Part shown: positions 46,924-59,440 of the stretch, piece by piece | How the letters are laid out: every line of letters begins with the position of its first letter | Position numbering within the stretch: the first letter of the stretch is position 1 | Assembly: GCA_003956705.1 (NCBI GenBank) | Contig: QZCP01000126.1 | Coordinates: 47,187 to 111,186 of the forward strand | Direction: 5' to 3' | Source: Brevipalpus yothersi | Lineage: Eukaryota > Arthropoda > Arachnida > Trombidiformes > Tenuipalpidae | DNA length: 64,000 bases | Notes under the pieces: model-generated | Seen by the model: only the letters and a program-made list of their open reading frames with translations | Database searches by the model: none | Told to the model about the DNA's origin: nothing | Program-made: the position numbers and the translations under genes

Positions 46924-47758
46924 TACAATTGTCAACAGGAAACTTTTTTATCAACACCTAGAAGATTATGTACGAACAAACAGAGGTCAACAAATGTCGC
47001 CACGTAGGAAGAAAGAATTTTATTTGGCGAGATATGAACTAGAAAAATATATGGCAACTTTGATCCCAATAGATCACTTGATAGATCTTCTTCCACTAAA
47101 AACACCCGAAAGGAATCACATAGACAATTAATTTCCAGGTCAAACCAATCAGATTGACGATAATTTTGTCACCCTCCAAAGTATTGACCGGTGTGCGTTA
47201 CACAATAGCAAATCAGGATAAGATGAAAAACTTTCTCTCCTCTAGTATTTTTCCACACCGTTATTGGACACACACAAGCAGTAATTATTGAATTATTTTC
47301 AGTAAATCATCAACTCAAAATGTTTAATTATCGTTTTCAATTCAACTCGAACACTACCAATGCACCGGTCAACACTTGTGGTGATCACTCTAAGAAAGAA
47401 AAGTGTTTCAAAAAGAAAAATGAGATGATCAAACGATTCAAGCAAAAGTGAAAATGTGTGTGTTTTGCTGTATTGTTGAATGTTTTTTTTCTCTTCTCTT
47501 GCACAAGAGAGCTCATCATGAGGCGGAGCTTCAAAGCCAAGTCTTGTGCTTTTGTTTTGATTTTGAATGCTGTTTCATCATGAGCAATTTTGAGGATGTT
47601 GATTTGAGAGATCAAATTTAATCATGATTTGCGGTTGATTATTTGGTTTTGCCGTGCGTGTGTCCTAGTGTTGTTATGATTGTGTTGGGTAGAGTTGGAG
47701 GAGATTGGTAATCAATGGATTGATATGTGTGTGTGTGTGATGTTGACTCGGCGGCAAG
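46924..47758. other. Divergent promoter region of FIG4 and the unknown gene
   Basis: About 835 bp, with a short (TG) run near 47725-47739 just before the FIG4 ATG. No coding sequence is recognised. Confidence 0.55.
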
Positions 47759-50453
47759 ATGAGCACAATTATCAGTGGTGTACAGCGTATTGTTATCGTT
47801 GAAACTCCGGCGGTATGTTGAGACGATTGATTGTGAGGAAATGATTCATATCTAATTATGATTATTATTTTGTTTACGATTGTAGAGATATTTTATCGTT
47901 GGCTCTAATAATGCGGAAACATGCTTCCGAGTTCTCAAGATTGATCGCACTGAGCCGAGGAACCTCGTTCTTGTGGACGACAGAGTCAAGTATAATAAGA
48001 AGGAAGTTACCGATCTTTTGACCAGGATTAATGGTGGACGAAAAAGAGCTTCACGTATATCAGCATATGGTATCATTGGTTTTATTCAATTTCTTGAAGG
48101 CTATTACATGATTTTGATCACTAAGCGAAGAAAAATTGCCCAAATTGGTCATCACAGTATTTACAAGATTGTCGACACTCAAATAGTTTACATTCCTAGT
48201 GTAAGAGAGAATAGCAATCCTGATGAAGCCAAGTATCTGAGAATGTTTCAGAATATAGATCTTTCTAGTAATTTTTATTTTAGCTATAGTTATGATCTGA
48301 CGCACACCCTTCAGTACAACTTATCATCACTGAACAGTAATCATGTTATTCAAAGAAATTCAGACCAAACTATCTGGGAAAGTGAATTACTTCTCGAACA
48401 AGGAGCTGCTCTGGATCGTGAAGCAGTTAGAACTCAGCCTCACTGGAAATTCGTTTGGAATGAATATCTGCTTAGCCCAGTCAATCTTCACCCTGATTGG
48501 ATTCTATTCATTACTCATGGATTCATTAGTCAAACAGATATCAATGTTTTTGGTAAACCACTGCATCTTGTGCTAATAGCTCGTCGGTCAAATAGATTTG
48601 CTGGAACTAGATTCCTGAAAAGAGGCGCTTGCTTAGACGGAAGCGTTGGTAATGAGGTTGAAACCGAGCAGATAGTCATTGATGCAGGTGTTTCTTCATT
48701 CGATTTTTCTCGAATCACATCTTTCGTTCAGATGAGAGGCTCAATTCCTCTACATTGGTCCCAATTCACATTCAAAGTGATGCCTAAACCTCCTATACAA
48801 TTAGATCCAGCAGATCCTTATTTTCGACCAGCTGGTTTTCATTTCAATGATCTGCTGAGTCGCTATGGATCTCCCATCGTTTTGTTAAATCTAGTCAAAA
48901 AACGTGAACGTAAACCTCACGAAAGTATTCTCACTGAAAAAGTCAAAGAGGCCATCTCTTATTTGAATCAATTCCTTCCAAAAGAATATCATATACTGTA
49001 TGTTGGCTTCGATATGGCTCGTATGAGTCAACTCAAAGATGTGAACGTGATGGAAAAACTCACCGACATTGGCTATAGAATGCTAAAATTGACTGGACTA
49101 TTTGTCAACAATGTCAGCCATCTCAATAGCAAATTTCAAGATTTATCGAGACTCGGTGGAGTAAAGTCATCTTCAAATCAAATGCTCCAAACAGGATTGG
49201 TTCGCGTGAATTGTGTCGATTGTTTAGATCGAACCAATACAGCACAATTCGCCATGGGTAAATGCGCTTTGGCTTACCAATTATATATTTTAGGTGTCAT
49301 TGACAAGCCCAGTCTGGAGTTTGACACAGACGCTGCTCGTATGTTGGAAGAAATTTACGAAGATCATGGAGACACTCTTGCTCTTCAGTATGGAGGTTCA
49401 CAATTGGTCCATAGGATTAGAAGTTATCGTAAAATTGCTCCTCTCTCCTCTCATTCTCGTGATATTATGCAAACTCTTTCCCGTTATTACAGTAATGCCT
49501 TCTCTGATGCAGACAAGCAGAATGCCATGAATGTTTTCCTTGGTATTTATAGGCCTAGTATGAATCAATTTCCAATCTGGAAACTGGAAACAGATTTTGA
49601 GCTACACAATCAAAAAGCACGAGAGAGATTGAGACAAGAAAGAGATTCTTCAAGACATATGACCTGTTGGTGGGATGAGAAAACTGCCGTTTGTCTCCCA
49701 AGACCATCTTTAGAACTCTTCAAAGGTCTCGAGAAGAATATTTATTTCATTCCCATGTTTCAAGATCCTGACATGATGACCGATGGTTTCTCTGAGCAAT
49801 ATCGACCTCAAGATCTGACAATATTGAACAATCATCTTCTCTTCGAAATAAGTCATATGGATAGAAGTTTCTCACCTAACACTCTGAATGAACAGAGTCC
49901 GTTTTGTGTTCGCCAAAGAACAAAGAGACGCAAAGAGTCTTTGCTCAGCTCCAAATCCTTACCTCCAAATCCTTCTGTATCCGGTCATGTCTCTGGTTCC
50001 TCGGATAATGATAGTGATACGAATTCCAATATAAGTGAAGATGTCCTGAGCTTATATAGCGGACATGATTCCAGCTCTGACTCAGGTGATGAGGAAAATT
50101 ATTCAATTTCTGATAATCATGATGCCAATACTATCGAAATCTTAACTCGACCCGATGATATAGAACTTTACACTAAATACTTGTCAGGAGAGCCTGAACT
50201 AAAGAATTCCTGTTCATTCCTCATTTCAAAGAGCGAGGAAGAGAGATCTGATACATCATCTGTCTCTGCCACCCAGTCTGATACTACCAGTCCTTTTATT
50301 TCCAGTCCAGCCCAGTACTACCGTTCTAGTCCTCTTGCTGATTCTATAGCAATTTACAAGGACTATGTTGAGAAAGATAGAAGTTCCTTCAAACCTACTC
50401 CTGAGAACACTAAAATTTATGCCGATTATCTGAAAGTAGAAATCTCTACCTAA
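47759..50453 (+). CDS. FIG4: FIG4, phosphatidylinositol 3,5-bisphosphate 5-phosphatase
   Basis: Two exons, join(47759..47812,47886..50453), give 873 residues (human FIG4 907). ATG 47759 yields MSTIISGVQRIVIVETPA, and the 73-bp intron rejoins at RYFIVGSNNAETCFRVLKID, the conserved Sac-domain start; the intron keeps frame. The Sac domain carries the CX5R(T) catalytic motif CVDCLDRT with Cys461 and Arg467, preceded by RGSIPLHWSQ. The C-terminal third is Ser/Asp-rich and probably disordered. FIG4 forms a complex with the kinase PIKfyve and scaffold VAC14 on endolysosomal membranes, controlling PI(3,5)P2. AATAAA at 50548-50553. Confidence 0.97.
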
Positions 50454-50836
50454 TCGTTCGCTTTTTTGAATGTTTCCGGTTCTTGTAATCAAGCTCAAAC
50501 TTTTTACATGATGAAATATTTTGTTACAAGTTTTAAACTACAAACATAATAAAATTTTATTTTTGATTTTTAACGAAACCAATTTTTCGATCGGGAAAAA
50601 GATCGACCTTTGAGAAAAAATCAATTCCTAAAAAGACATGGATGAGGAAATCCCGTTATGATATCATATGATTGCATCAGCAGCAGGAAGCTCAGTAGAG
50701 GCGGAGCTTAAAGCTAAAGCTGAGCTGGATTTGTTTTGATTTCAATAAAGTGATTTTGTTGATAAAATTGTGTATTGTTTTTGATCGATTGTTGGTATTT
50801 ATTATTTATTTCGATATTAGACAATTTTAGACAATC
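50454..50836. other. FIG4 3' UTR and SelK promoter region
   Basis: Short interval between tandem genes, with the FIG4 polyadenylation signal at 50548-50553. Nothing else seen. Confidence 0.6.
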
Positions 50837-51293
50837 ATGCCCTACGTCAATTCAAGTGAGTATTCCAGATTTGCCCAATGATCATCTCTGAAATAAGCTT
50901 TTTCTTTTCAGGAGGTGAAATCGTGGATCGTAAGCCATGGTCCCCAATAGCCTTCTTTTTGGGTATATTTGGGTTCATCACTGCTTTGTAAGTAAACTGC
51001 TTTTACTCGAATAGTGCCTTAGCTTTTGGTAAAACATGGTTTCTCGATGATTAATCCAATTATTTTTCAGTTTCTCGAGTATGTTCCATTTGGACAGCAA
51101 TAGCTCCGGTGGAAGGAATAGTCGTTCGTCGGGCGGTAGTTGGTTTTCTGGTTTCAGAGGTAATGGTGGAGGCTCATCTAGAGGTGGTAGAGGATCAAAT
51201 TTCGGTGGAGGTCCAAACATAAGAACTCTTCCATCATCTGGTGGAGCGGGTGCACCTCCTATGGGTGGATGTTGTGGTGGATCATGTGGTTGA
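50837..51293 (+). CDS. Selenoprotein K homologue with Cys in place of Sec
   Basis: Three exons, join(50837..50855,50912..50987,51071..51293), give 105 residues in frame: MPYVNSRGEIVDRKPWSPIAFF, one transmembrane segment (residues about 18-38), then a Gly/Ser/Arg-rich cytosolic tail ending PPMGGCCGGSCG. This matches SelK (fly SelG/G-rich): N-terminal luminal strand, single TM, Gly-rich tail with a PPMxGG motif. In SelK the end is PPMAGG-Sec-GR. Here Cys occupies the Sec site, and the only in-frame TGA is the final stop at 51291; the frame after it is not SelK-like. SelK works at the ER in ERAD with Derlin/p97 and with the palmitoyltransferase DHHC6. AATAAA at 51438-51443. A SECIS element cannot be excluded without a fold search. 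Confidence 0.85.
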
Positions 51294-51664
51294 TCTTTCA
51301 GGACAATCGTTCATGAAAGGACCAAATTATTAGCTATCAATATGTTGATTGAAATCTCATAATTATAGGGAAAACGTTCACGAAACAATGCATCCTTAAA
51401 CTCACGCTACTTCTATTACCACAAGCTTTGTTTACCAAATAAATATTTCCAATTGTAAAATAAATTGAACTCATACAGACCAAATTATATGCAGTTTATT
51501 TCCAAGGCTATACAGTATTTGCCATCTTGAATCATTCAAACAGTTGATGGATTCGGAACAGATAAGAGTGAAAGGTTCCAAGTTAACAGTCATTACTCAG
51601 CAAGAATAATGAGTGATGGTGATGTGATAGTCTGATTCAACTCATTTATTGATAAATAAAAATA
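51294..51664. other. Convergent 3' ends of SelK homologue and PUM3
   Basis: It holds the SelK polyadenylation signal (51438-51443) and, on the minus strand, the PUM3 signal AATAAA (51650-51645), which lies only 15 bp beyond the PUM3 stop codon. No other feature. Confidence 0.6.
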
Positions 51665-53356
51665 TCAACCCTCTTTGATAGATAGTTTTTCAAGTAATAT
51701 TTTGGCTCCTTTAAAGTCTTGAGCTTTTAGTTTTTTACGTATAGAGCTCAAAGTAGTAAGTTTTTTCTTAGTTTCAGCATCTTTAGAATGTTCGAGAATA
51801 TTGATCAGCAAAAAACATCCTCTGTTGCACTCAATATAAGTTTCCAAAATGGATGAGTCTATATTTTTGCAGAAAATATCAGCAAAAGACTCTTTACTTT
51901 TGGGAAGATTGAAAAGTTTTTTGAGGACAAATGAACAGTGAGGCTTTTCGATTATATGTAGATTATCATCACTCTTGGATTTATGATACGGTCCTCTAGT
52001 ATTGAAGTGAGAGGCGACTGCTTTCATCGCTTCAGCTCTATTTCCTTTTGAGGCATTGGCCAATATATCCACAAGCAATAAACTTGATGATGGCTTGTCT
52101 AAAAACTTTCCAGCATGATCTTTAATCATATCTAACAAATAAGGAGAGGCAGCAGCTCTCAACTCAGTCCATCTGATTCCTTGGTCTTTCTTGGAATATG
52201 GATTGAGATCACCAAAAGAAAGTTTGGCAACGTAATCTTTGTGAAAAAATTTCGAGTCCCGCGGTGACAACAGATACTGGTAAACTTTCACTGCATATTT
52301 GTCCTGAATTAACGATGGAATATTTTCAGGTGCGACAAGTTCACTCAGAATCACTTTCTCAATTAATTTAGTATCATCAACAGAGTCGAACACGGCGAGG
52401 AGCACGAAATGTCCCTGTTCTTCGCACGCTATCTTAGGCACAAACTTTCTGAAGGATTTGACGATCATTTTACGATCTTTCGGTGAGCCAAACCAAATGC
52501 TCTCACATGCTACACGAGAACCATCTTTGGTGTGAACAATCTCGACCAAATTTTCTCTAACCAAACTGATAAGTTCACCCAAAGAATTCTTATCAGCATG
52601 AGTGAAATACTCTCGAATTAGTCGATGAGTTATACTATGCCGGATTGAACCTTTGTTAATGAGTTGAATAATTTCTTCCTTCATTTCGTCTAGTATCTTT
52701 TTACGCTTTTCCTCGGTTGCAGCGGCAAGAACTTTCGCTAATGTAGTGTTGTCATTATCTTTGAATAGTGCAAATTCTCTACCATAATATTCTTGCAGAA
52801 GAAAAGATCGCTGTGAAGCATTGGCAACATCATTGTAGGCATACTCCAGAACTTGAGATGCATGACTGTGCTTGAGAATTTCTTTCACTCTGCCATAGAA
52901 AGATTTGATGATAAATTCTTTTTCTTCAGTGGAGCCATATTTTAACATCTTGAGAACAAAATGTTTCGCATATTTTGTCTTACAAAGGGGAATTAAATCT
53001 TCTCTCAATTCATTGAATAGAGCACTCCGGTGTTCGGGCTTCCCATGTCCGATTACACACTGTATAACACGCACAGTGTCATGGGCGCGTATAATTTCTC
53101 TCACTTTACCTTTGATTAGATTCATCAAATTTCCTATTAATTCATTTTTACGACTTTGCGGACAATCTTCTCGTCGCATTTCTTCCCACATCTTCTTTGC
53201 TTTCTCTGATAATTCGAAAAATTTATTCTCCTTCATTCTTCGCTGCTTACGCAAATCTCTCTGTTGTTTTGATCGAAGAGGATCTTGAATCTTGACCTTC
53301 TTTTTGGCTGATTCCTCGATGGTAGAAGAAGCCCGTCTCTTGATTGTCTTGGTCAT
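51665..53356 (-). CDS. PUM3: Pumilio homologue 3 (PUM3/penguin, Puf6-like)
   Basis: Single-exon, 563-residue protein from ATG 53356-53354. A basic Lys/Arg-rich N-terminus (RRASSTIEESAKKKVKIQDP; nuclear/nucleolar signal likely) precedes the family core beginning KFFELSEKAKKMWEEMRRED. Helical PUM repeats continue to the C-terminus, for example IIRAHDTVRVIQCVIGHG, KTKYAKHFVLKMLKYG, LKHSHASQVLEYAYND and HTKDGSRVACESIWFGSP. The family (yeast Puf6, human PUM3/KIAA0020, fly penguin) binds double-stranded RNA or DNA in the nucleolus and takes part in ribosome biogenesis. Human PUM3 is longer (about 650 residues), mainly through its N-terminal tail. Confidence 0.95.
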   Translation of the reverse strand: MTKTIKRRASSTIEESAKKKVKIQDPLRSKQQRDLRKQRRMKENKFFELSEKAKKMWEEMRREDCPQSRKNELIGNLMNLIKGKVREIIRAHDTVRVIQCVIGHGKPEHRSALFNELREDLIPLCKTKYAKHFVLKMLKYGSTEEKEFIIKSFYGRVKEILKHSHASQVLEYAYNDVANASQRSFLLQEYYGREFALFKDNDNTTLAKVLAAATEEKRKKILDEMKEEIIQLINKGSIRHSITHRLIREYFTHADKNSLGELISLVRENLVEIVHTKDGSRVACESIWFGSPKDRKMIVKSFRKFVPKIACEEQGHFVLLAVFDSVDDTKLIEKVILSELVAPENIPSLIQDKYAVKVYQYLLSPRDSKFFHKDYVAKLSFGDLNPYSKKDQGIRWTELRAAASPYLLDMIKDHAGKFLDKPSSSLLLVDILANASKGNRAEAMKAVASHFNTRGPYHKSKSDDNLHIIEKPHCSFVLKKLFNLPKSKESFADIFCKNIDSSILETYIECNRGCFLLINILEHSKDAETKKKLTTLSSIRKKLKAQDFKGAKILLEKLSIKEG

Positions 53357-54129
53357 CGTGGAAAAATTTCTTGTAATTTAAAATGTAAACTATAGACCAC
53401 CAAACTAATCGAATACAAAAAATTTGATGTTCAACAATATAGCGACAAAAATCAGGCTACAAAAAAGCGTTCAAAAAATAAATTTAAATGGTTAGATCCA
53501 ACATGAAACCATGATAATTAGACCAAACTATTTCAAAAGTAGTTTGAACATAAAATCACACCCAAAATTGGATCACAATTCAAACAACAACCAACAGAAC
53601 AATTAAATCCATGCAGCATTGATGGCAAGCACGTGTTGTGAGGCTGTTGCAACATGCAAGTTTTCATTGATACTTGAGGCGCGCTCTTTAACTCAACTTA
53701 GGACTTTTAAATCTTTCATATAAAGTTTGATCATAGAAGCTAATTGTGGCGCTTAGGGTCTATGGTTAGATCAGTTTTAACTTAAAATTCACTGTTTTTC
53801 TTGAACCTATGCAAATAAATGAGCAAATGTCTGGAGAGATTCAGGTTGGCAAATGTTATCCTCTTAACTGGTCAGCAAGTGATCATTACGGAGCGGCTTG
53901 TCGATAAGACAAATTCGCAGCTGATTCATGAGATTGATTCGAGAAAAGAGGAGAGAAATGATTGAAACCAATTGGAGATGATTGATTTGAATAACAGTCC
54001 GATCAAACGTGTAAGATGGTGAATGTTGAACAAACTCATCTTTCTGATTTATTCAAAAGTAAGTTTGCCAATGAAGTATGGAAGAATTAAGATTAACAAT
54101 TTTCGTGAATTTTGAGACAGGATAGCTCA
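53357..54129. other. Intergenic upstream of PUM3
   Basis: About 770 bp between the PUM3 start and the SMPD4 stop codon, both on the minus strand. No gene or repeat seen. Confidence 0.55.
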
Positions 54130-56933
54130 TTAAGAACATATCCAGTTTCTTATACCTCTCATGACAACGTAAATCGAAAAAATAAGCACAATGAAAAAGG
54201 CTGAGGTAAACTTTCCAAAACCAAATAAATAATAGAATATCATGTAAAAGAGACCGATATATCCGTAAAGCGATCCCCTCGCCAAGTGTCGAAGACAAAT
54301 TCTAGGACCAAGTTCAATTACCTTACGCCTGGGTGGTACAAGATTGCCATGTTTTTCGAGACATTGATATTTAGTTGGAGGTTCGAGAAATTCTCGACAG
54401 ATCTGGCCAAATAAGCCTCTTCTGTGATAGAGTTTTTCGATTTGATGGGAATAAGTATTGTTGATCAAGGTTGACAACATGATGAGAATTTTGACCAGAA
54501 AAGCTATTTCAAAACTTCGCACAGGTTGTAAGTCAGGATTGCCCAAGTACTCGATATTCCCTCTGAATAATCCTTCAAGTGGAGTTTGTTTGACTGCTCG
54601 CTTACGCATATGAAAATCTGGAGTCAGAGGCTCTTCGGAAGAGCTGAGCTCTATCGATGACTTGGAATCTGGAGTAGTAGGCTCACTGGGACCTTCTTGA
54701 TCAAGTTTTAGTTCAACTGTATCAATGTTGAATGAAACGGCTAATCTATCTAGGATCACACCCAGATAATTTTCTGTTTTCATCTTTTCTGTTATGATAG
54801 TTCGCTCATCCACTCCAAAATAATCATCAGCAGTACTTATGGACTTTTTGATCAAAGTCTTGAGTGTAAATGTGCCATCTTCATTTCTTGCAGCATGATT
54901 CTTGATGAATTGAGCTATTTCTTTCAGAGTTGTGATCACTTTTTTCATCAATTGGCGAATCTCTTCTTCAACTTTGTTCGAAAAAAGGCGAACGTAGGTG
55001 AAGTCGTTATCTTCACATTCTAAAAGCGGATGACGATAAATGAGGCCATGATGAGCAGAGACTCCAACAGAATTACGGAAAGGACTTATCAATCGAGAGC
55101 TAACACTTCGAATGGGAGAAAAGTTACTCTCAAAACTGTCTTCACTCTCTTTGATGATCGACAGAAGGTTATCCTGGTTGAAAACTTTGACAACACGGAA
55201 GAGAAGAAATGAGTTGATCGAAGAGCCAAGATCGAGTCGCATGAAGCGAGGTATCAACTGGCGAAAGATCACAGTGTAGAAGAGAAGATTATCGTCAATA
55301 AATCTTCTCCATGAGCTATCGAAGGCAATATTTTCGCTTCTAAGTGAGTTGGGTGAGTCCATAGCCTCATCGTTTACAGATGAACGAGCAGGATTAAATT
55401 CTACATAACGCCAAGCTTGAATATAACTCAACCAGATTTCCAATGGAAGACGAAATGAAGCATCCAGAGGCCATTTCTCGAATGCAACACGAATAAAACT
55501 ATAAAGCCTCTTCTGGAATACATACTTGTTCGTCCAAATATTACGCTTGAGCTCATCCAATTCTCTATTTTCGAATACTCCAGCCCCTCCAGGGACAGAT
55601 GTCCTTTGCCTCAAACTGTTGCTGAAGTAATGGAGATGCTTCACCAAAATACGAACGCATCTTATATGATCAAGATTATTCACTTTCAGAGTTTGAAAAT
55701 GAGTTTGAGCAGGCATCTTCTTGACTAAATGTGCAGGCATCTTAACATTGATCCACATTTCACTAATAATGTTGAGAAAAGTCTCGGCTTTACTGATATC
55801 ACTGCCAAGAGGATCCATGGATTTGCTGTTGGAGTTCATGACTCGATTCGGAGAGTGAACATCATTTGACTGATTGAGTAGAGCTTTCATATTCAAAAGA
55901 GATGTCTTAGGCATATTAGTGGTTGAGTGCCCACCAAAATGACTAGCATTTTTTCTTGAATCATTCAAATGGAGGAACATCGATGTGGTGGATGATAATG
56001 ATTGCCAGATTGATGAAGTTTCCGAATTACTTGTGTCTTTTTTTGAACTGGAATCTAGAGGTACAAAAAAGCTCAAATACAACTCGATAAGAGTGATATA
56101 GAGACTGTTTGCTGGATTTTCTTGATCAAAAAAAGGTGACAAGCGGTTGGCTGCATTATGCACATAATTTGCTAGATGAAAGACGAAATATTCAAATGCG
56201 CTCAATGATATTGAGATGGGAGCTCTTGCAGGCCCGCCGGTAGAGAGTCTATTGGTGTACATTTCAGGGATAGTTCCATCGTCTATGAGGCATTTTGTGG
56301 ATGGCTGTTTGATACAATATAGAATAGGAATGAGAATAGGTAAGAGAGATCAAAACAAAAAATGAAGGAAACTAAACCTCATCACTGCAGTACACTTAAA
56401 TCATAATACTTACAGGTAAACAAGCAACAGGAAAGTTGAAGGCAACCATATTATCGAGCATGAGATGGCGAATGAGGAGAAAAAGAGGACCATTTGGATG
56501 CATGAAATTTCGAACAGCTTGAAACTCGGCTGGATGAGCTTGGATGGATATACATCGGAGATTTATGTTACTATCACTATGAAAGCCGAAAGCGAACAAA
56601 TTTTCTACCAATTGAGAGAAGCATGTTTGTAAATCCTGTAAGAATGAGAAAAAGTTGATGAAAACAGTGGTACAGTATGAGTGGAGTCAATAAATTCTCA
56701 CCTTATAGTTTCCTGTGATACCTTCATGGATGAGTTGAGTTAATTCTTGACACTTATCTACAATATTCTTTCTTAAAGTACACAAAAATCGATTTTGAAA
56801 CTGTGAAACCAGAAAAAAAACATTCAACATTAGAGTTATGAGAAGAGAGGTATCTCCACTAACAAGCGTATTATTTTTTGAGATGATAAAAACAAGGACA
56901 CAATGTGTCATGTCTACATACCGGTGAATTCAT
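54130..56933 (-). CDS. SMPD4: Sphingomyelin phosphodiesterase 4 (neutral SMase 3)
   Basis: Four exons, complement(join(54130..56304,56414..56635,56702..56800,56922..56933)), give 835 residues (human 866). The first exon encodes only MNSP, but it lies at an ATG with a good GTATGT donor and keeps frame with FQNRFLC; the true start is therefore the least certain part. Family signatures visible: FGFHSDSNINLRCISIQ and FNFPVACLP, FEYFVFHLANYV, ETFLNIISEMWINVKMP, KHLHYFSNSL, and KWPLDASFRLPLEIWLSY with WRYVEFNP. A C-terminal hydrophobic segment (FTSAFFIVLIFSIYVVMRG) anchors it in membrane. SMPD4 hydrolyses sphingomyelin at ER/nuclear envelope and associates with nuclear pores. A FIG4- and Sec13-containing neighbourhood has no implied link. 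Confidence 0.95.
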
Positions 56934-58080
56934 CTCAATATAATCAGTATCTCATAACTTTCAACAATTTTGTCAACCAAATTTGAATTAAATCAAATCA
57001 AATCAATCCATCGATCATCCAAAATATAATCAATAACACCAAAACAATACAACCGGCATGGCAAATAAGCGCCAAAATTTGAGCTCTCTTCATTCACAAG
57101 TCAAGTCAGCCGTTGTCAAGCCAAGTGAAGCGAAGAAGAAGAGCGGAAAAAGAAGAAGCGCTCACACAACAGCGGAATTAAACTTTTTTTGCCTATTTGA
57201 GATATCTTCAATTGATTCGTCATTTCTTTAGCTTTAATTTTCCAGTTATGATGGTGTAATGATTCTAATTGATACATCAATGATTATTTGATGAAAAATT
57301 GGGAGAATTCAATTGAAATGATATCGAAATTTTTATATCGGAATAGAAACTAGAAAGCTTCGCTCCGAAACGCTTTAAAACTTTGGAATTGATATAATGG
57401 TCATCGCTCTGGTGACTTTATCTGCATAATGATTATTTATGTACAGTTTGACTGAAATTTTGCTCTTATTTGAAAAATGCTCATCATTGTCGGCTTGAAT
57501 GTGGATTTTGAGAGGTAAAATTTTGATCAAGGAAACTGCAAAAGTGTAATAGACAGCTACGGCGCTAAGTTTTTCCCCAAAAAATTCGACTCTAGACTAT
57601 TTTAAATCAACATAAGACAATTGCTGCGTGGCTAGGAGAGAATTTTTTGGAATATATATGTTGGAATAATTCCAACAGAAATAGACCTAATTAAAGCAGT
57701 TTGTTGGCTAAAGGAAATAAGAAAAAAAATTTGGGAAATGTTTCCTTTTTCAGGATGCATTTAATTCGAATACTTCAAAAAATTGATTACTTAGTCGAAA
57801 CACAGAAATACAAAAATATCTCACAAAATTTATGCTCACCTGCACTCACTGATCTATTTACTATGCTAAAAATCAAGAATTATTGTATAAAATAAAATCA
57901 GCTTCATTCGTCTGAGGCTCCCATAGACATGATTATAGTACTCAGGTGGTTGATCTTTTACACACATTTGGATACATAATTGATTGCTCCATTTATGCGT
58001 GGATAACTTGTGTGAGAAAGTGGATGATGGACACAATTGAGATTGTTACCATTTCAAACACTTCTATTAACAAGAGTGCG

Positions 58081-58123
<43 letters not shown>

Positions 58124-58657
58124 AGTGAAGCGTTAACACATATTCACACCTTTGCCAATCCTATTCGAACGAATTCTATCACATTATGTGCGAATCATCT
58201 TCTCTATGCAAACTTTTCGCTGAATAAGCTATCATTCAATAGGCCAATTCATGCATTTTACAGAATTCCTCTCATTCTCAGGTCGGCCCTAAAATAACTC
58301 TAGACACTGAATAATCTCCCTGGATTTTCAAATACGTGTATTGAAAAGTCATCATCCGGAACTAACCTGGTCCCAATGTATGCGGTCATCCCATCGATAA
58401 TTCAGATCGCCATTCTGCCATTCTTTGGAACGATTTTAACAACAACCTTCCTTTGAATGGTAACTTTTCTTTTTCTCCCAGAGATTTCGATTGTTAAATG
58501 GTGAACCTATTCCATCTCCCTCGCCAGTCATCATCGAGCCGATAAAAACTTCATGGTCCAGGCTCGAAATTTCAGTTGTTGTTCACCTTCCATCTCCTAG
58601 ACTAATACGATTCAAGTTCTACACAATTGTGTTTCTTTCGCAAAGTTCGATTTCAAA
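56934..58657. other. Intergenic between divergent genes SMPD4 and secreted protein
   Basis: It includes an E2F-like TTTTGGCGCTT (minus strand) near 57070, an inverted repeat GTTGGAAT-A-ATTCCAAC near 57660-57676 and a (GA)n array (58084-58121). No coding sequence is recognised. Confidence 0.5.
58084..58121. repeat. (GA)n microsatellite
   Basis: About 38 bp of uninterrupted GA on the plus strand. Confidence 0.95.
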
Positions 58658-59440
58658 ATGAACATGTTTCATAGATCACTCGTTTTTGTTTTTTGCATCA
58701 TCTTGTGCCTCACTACAATCGAATCTACTGATAATAGTGGACTACTAAGTGTTCCCTCAACACCATCGAACGAAAGTCAAATATCACCCGATCTATTGAT
58801 GGACGCATTCGAAACATTCCGTCGATTGATTCAAGAATCTGTTCGAGGTGAAGGAAGCGACAAGGAAACTACTGGCGTTCAGTCAGTCCCACAACACTAT
58901 TCTCCTCTACAGCGAATGGATCCTCTGTATATCAGTAAAACTATTTGCCAAGAAAGTCGAGATAATAGAGCTCCTATTTTGGGTAAAACCGTGATCAAAT
59001 TGGAAAATCTCCACTTTTCTGGACTATCATCATTCCAAGTGGACAAAGTTCGTAATCAGGGACCATGCCTCGATTTCACCAAAACCATACCTCGTCTTGA
59101 TGCTTGTGCTGATTATGTGATCGAATATCATCTTTTCGATGAGATTCCGCTGAGACTTTCCGAGGGTCAAGTGAAAGCTACCATTCCAAGAGCTCGTATC
59201 ACTGGTGGCTTCTTAAGTGCATCGGGAAGTTGGCCAAAGCGTTCCAATTTCAATTTGACCACAACTTTTGTTGAAGATTTGGCTTTGATGGTCTATCCGA
59301 AATACACCATCTCAGAGCGATATGTTCTCAACAAGAATATGGACAAATTTGAAGCTGCCATCAGATCAGCGATTCCAGAGCTTTCTGAAACCTTGAAGAG
59401 TGCATATTCAAGAGTTATCGAGATGAAACTCGTCGAATAG
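58658..59440 (+). CDS. Secreted protein, possibly TULIP/group-7-allergen-like
   Basis: Single-exon, 260-residue protein from ATG 58658 (A at -3). A signal peptide (MNMFHRSLVFVFCIILCLTT) is followed by a Ser-rich spacer with NES (possible N-glycosylation) and a helix (LLMDAFETFRRLIQESV). The rest looks like a folded beta-rich domain (TVIKLENLHFSGLSSF, VIEYHLFDEIPLRLSEGQVK, FNLTTTFVEDLALMVYP) ending in an amphipathic helix (FEAAIRSAIPELSETLKSA). That order recalls the TULIP lipid-binding superfamily (JHBP/takeout, mite group 7 allergens), where a long helix wraps a beta sheet. The call rests on fold pattern rather than a clear motif. Three Cys residues (in TICQ, GPCL, DACA) follow the Ser-rich part. 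If right, it may bind hydrophobic ligands extracellularly. Confidence 0.6.
   Translation: MNMFHRSLVFVFCIILCLTTIESTDNSGLLSVPSTPSNESQISPDLLMDAFETFRRLIQESVRGEGSDKETTGVQSVPQHYSPLQRMDPLYISKTICQESRDNRAPILGKTVIKLENLHFSGLSSFQVDKVRNQGPCLDFTKTIPRLDACADYVIEYHLFDEIPLRLSEGQVKATIPRARITGGFLSASGSWPKRSNFNLTTTFVEDLALMVYPKYTISERYVLNKNMDKFEAAIRSAIPELSETLKSAYSRVIEMKLVE

Noticed and set aside
54053..54298. 81-codon frame overlapping the SMPD4 stop region
   Set aside because: Shadow frame of the SMPD4 coding sequence.
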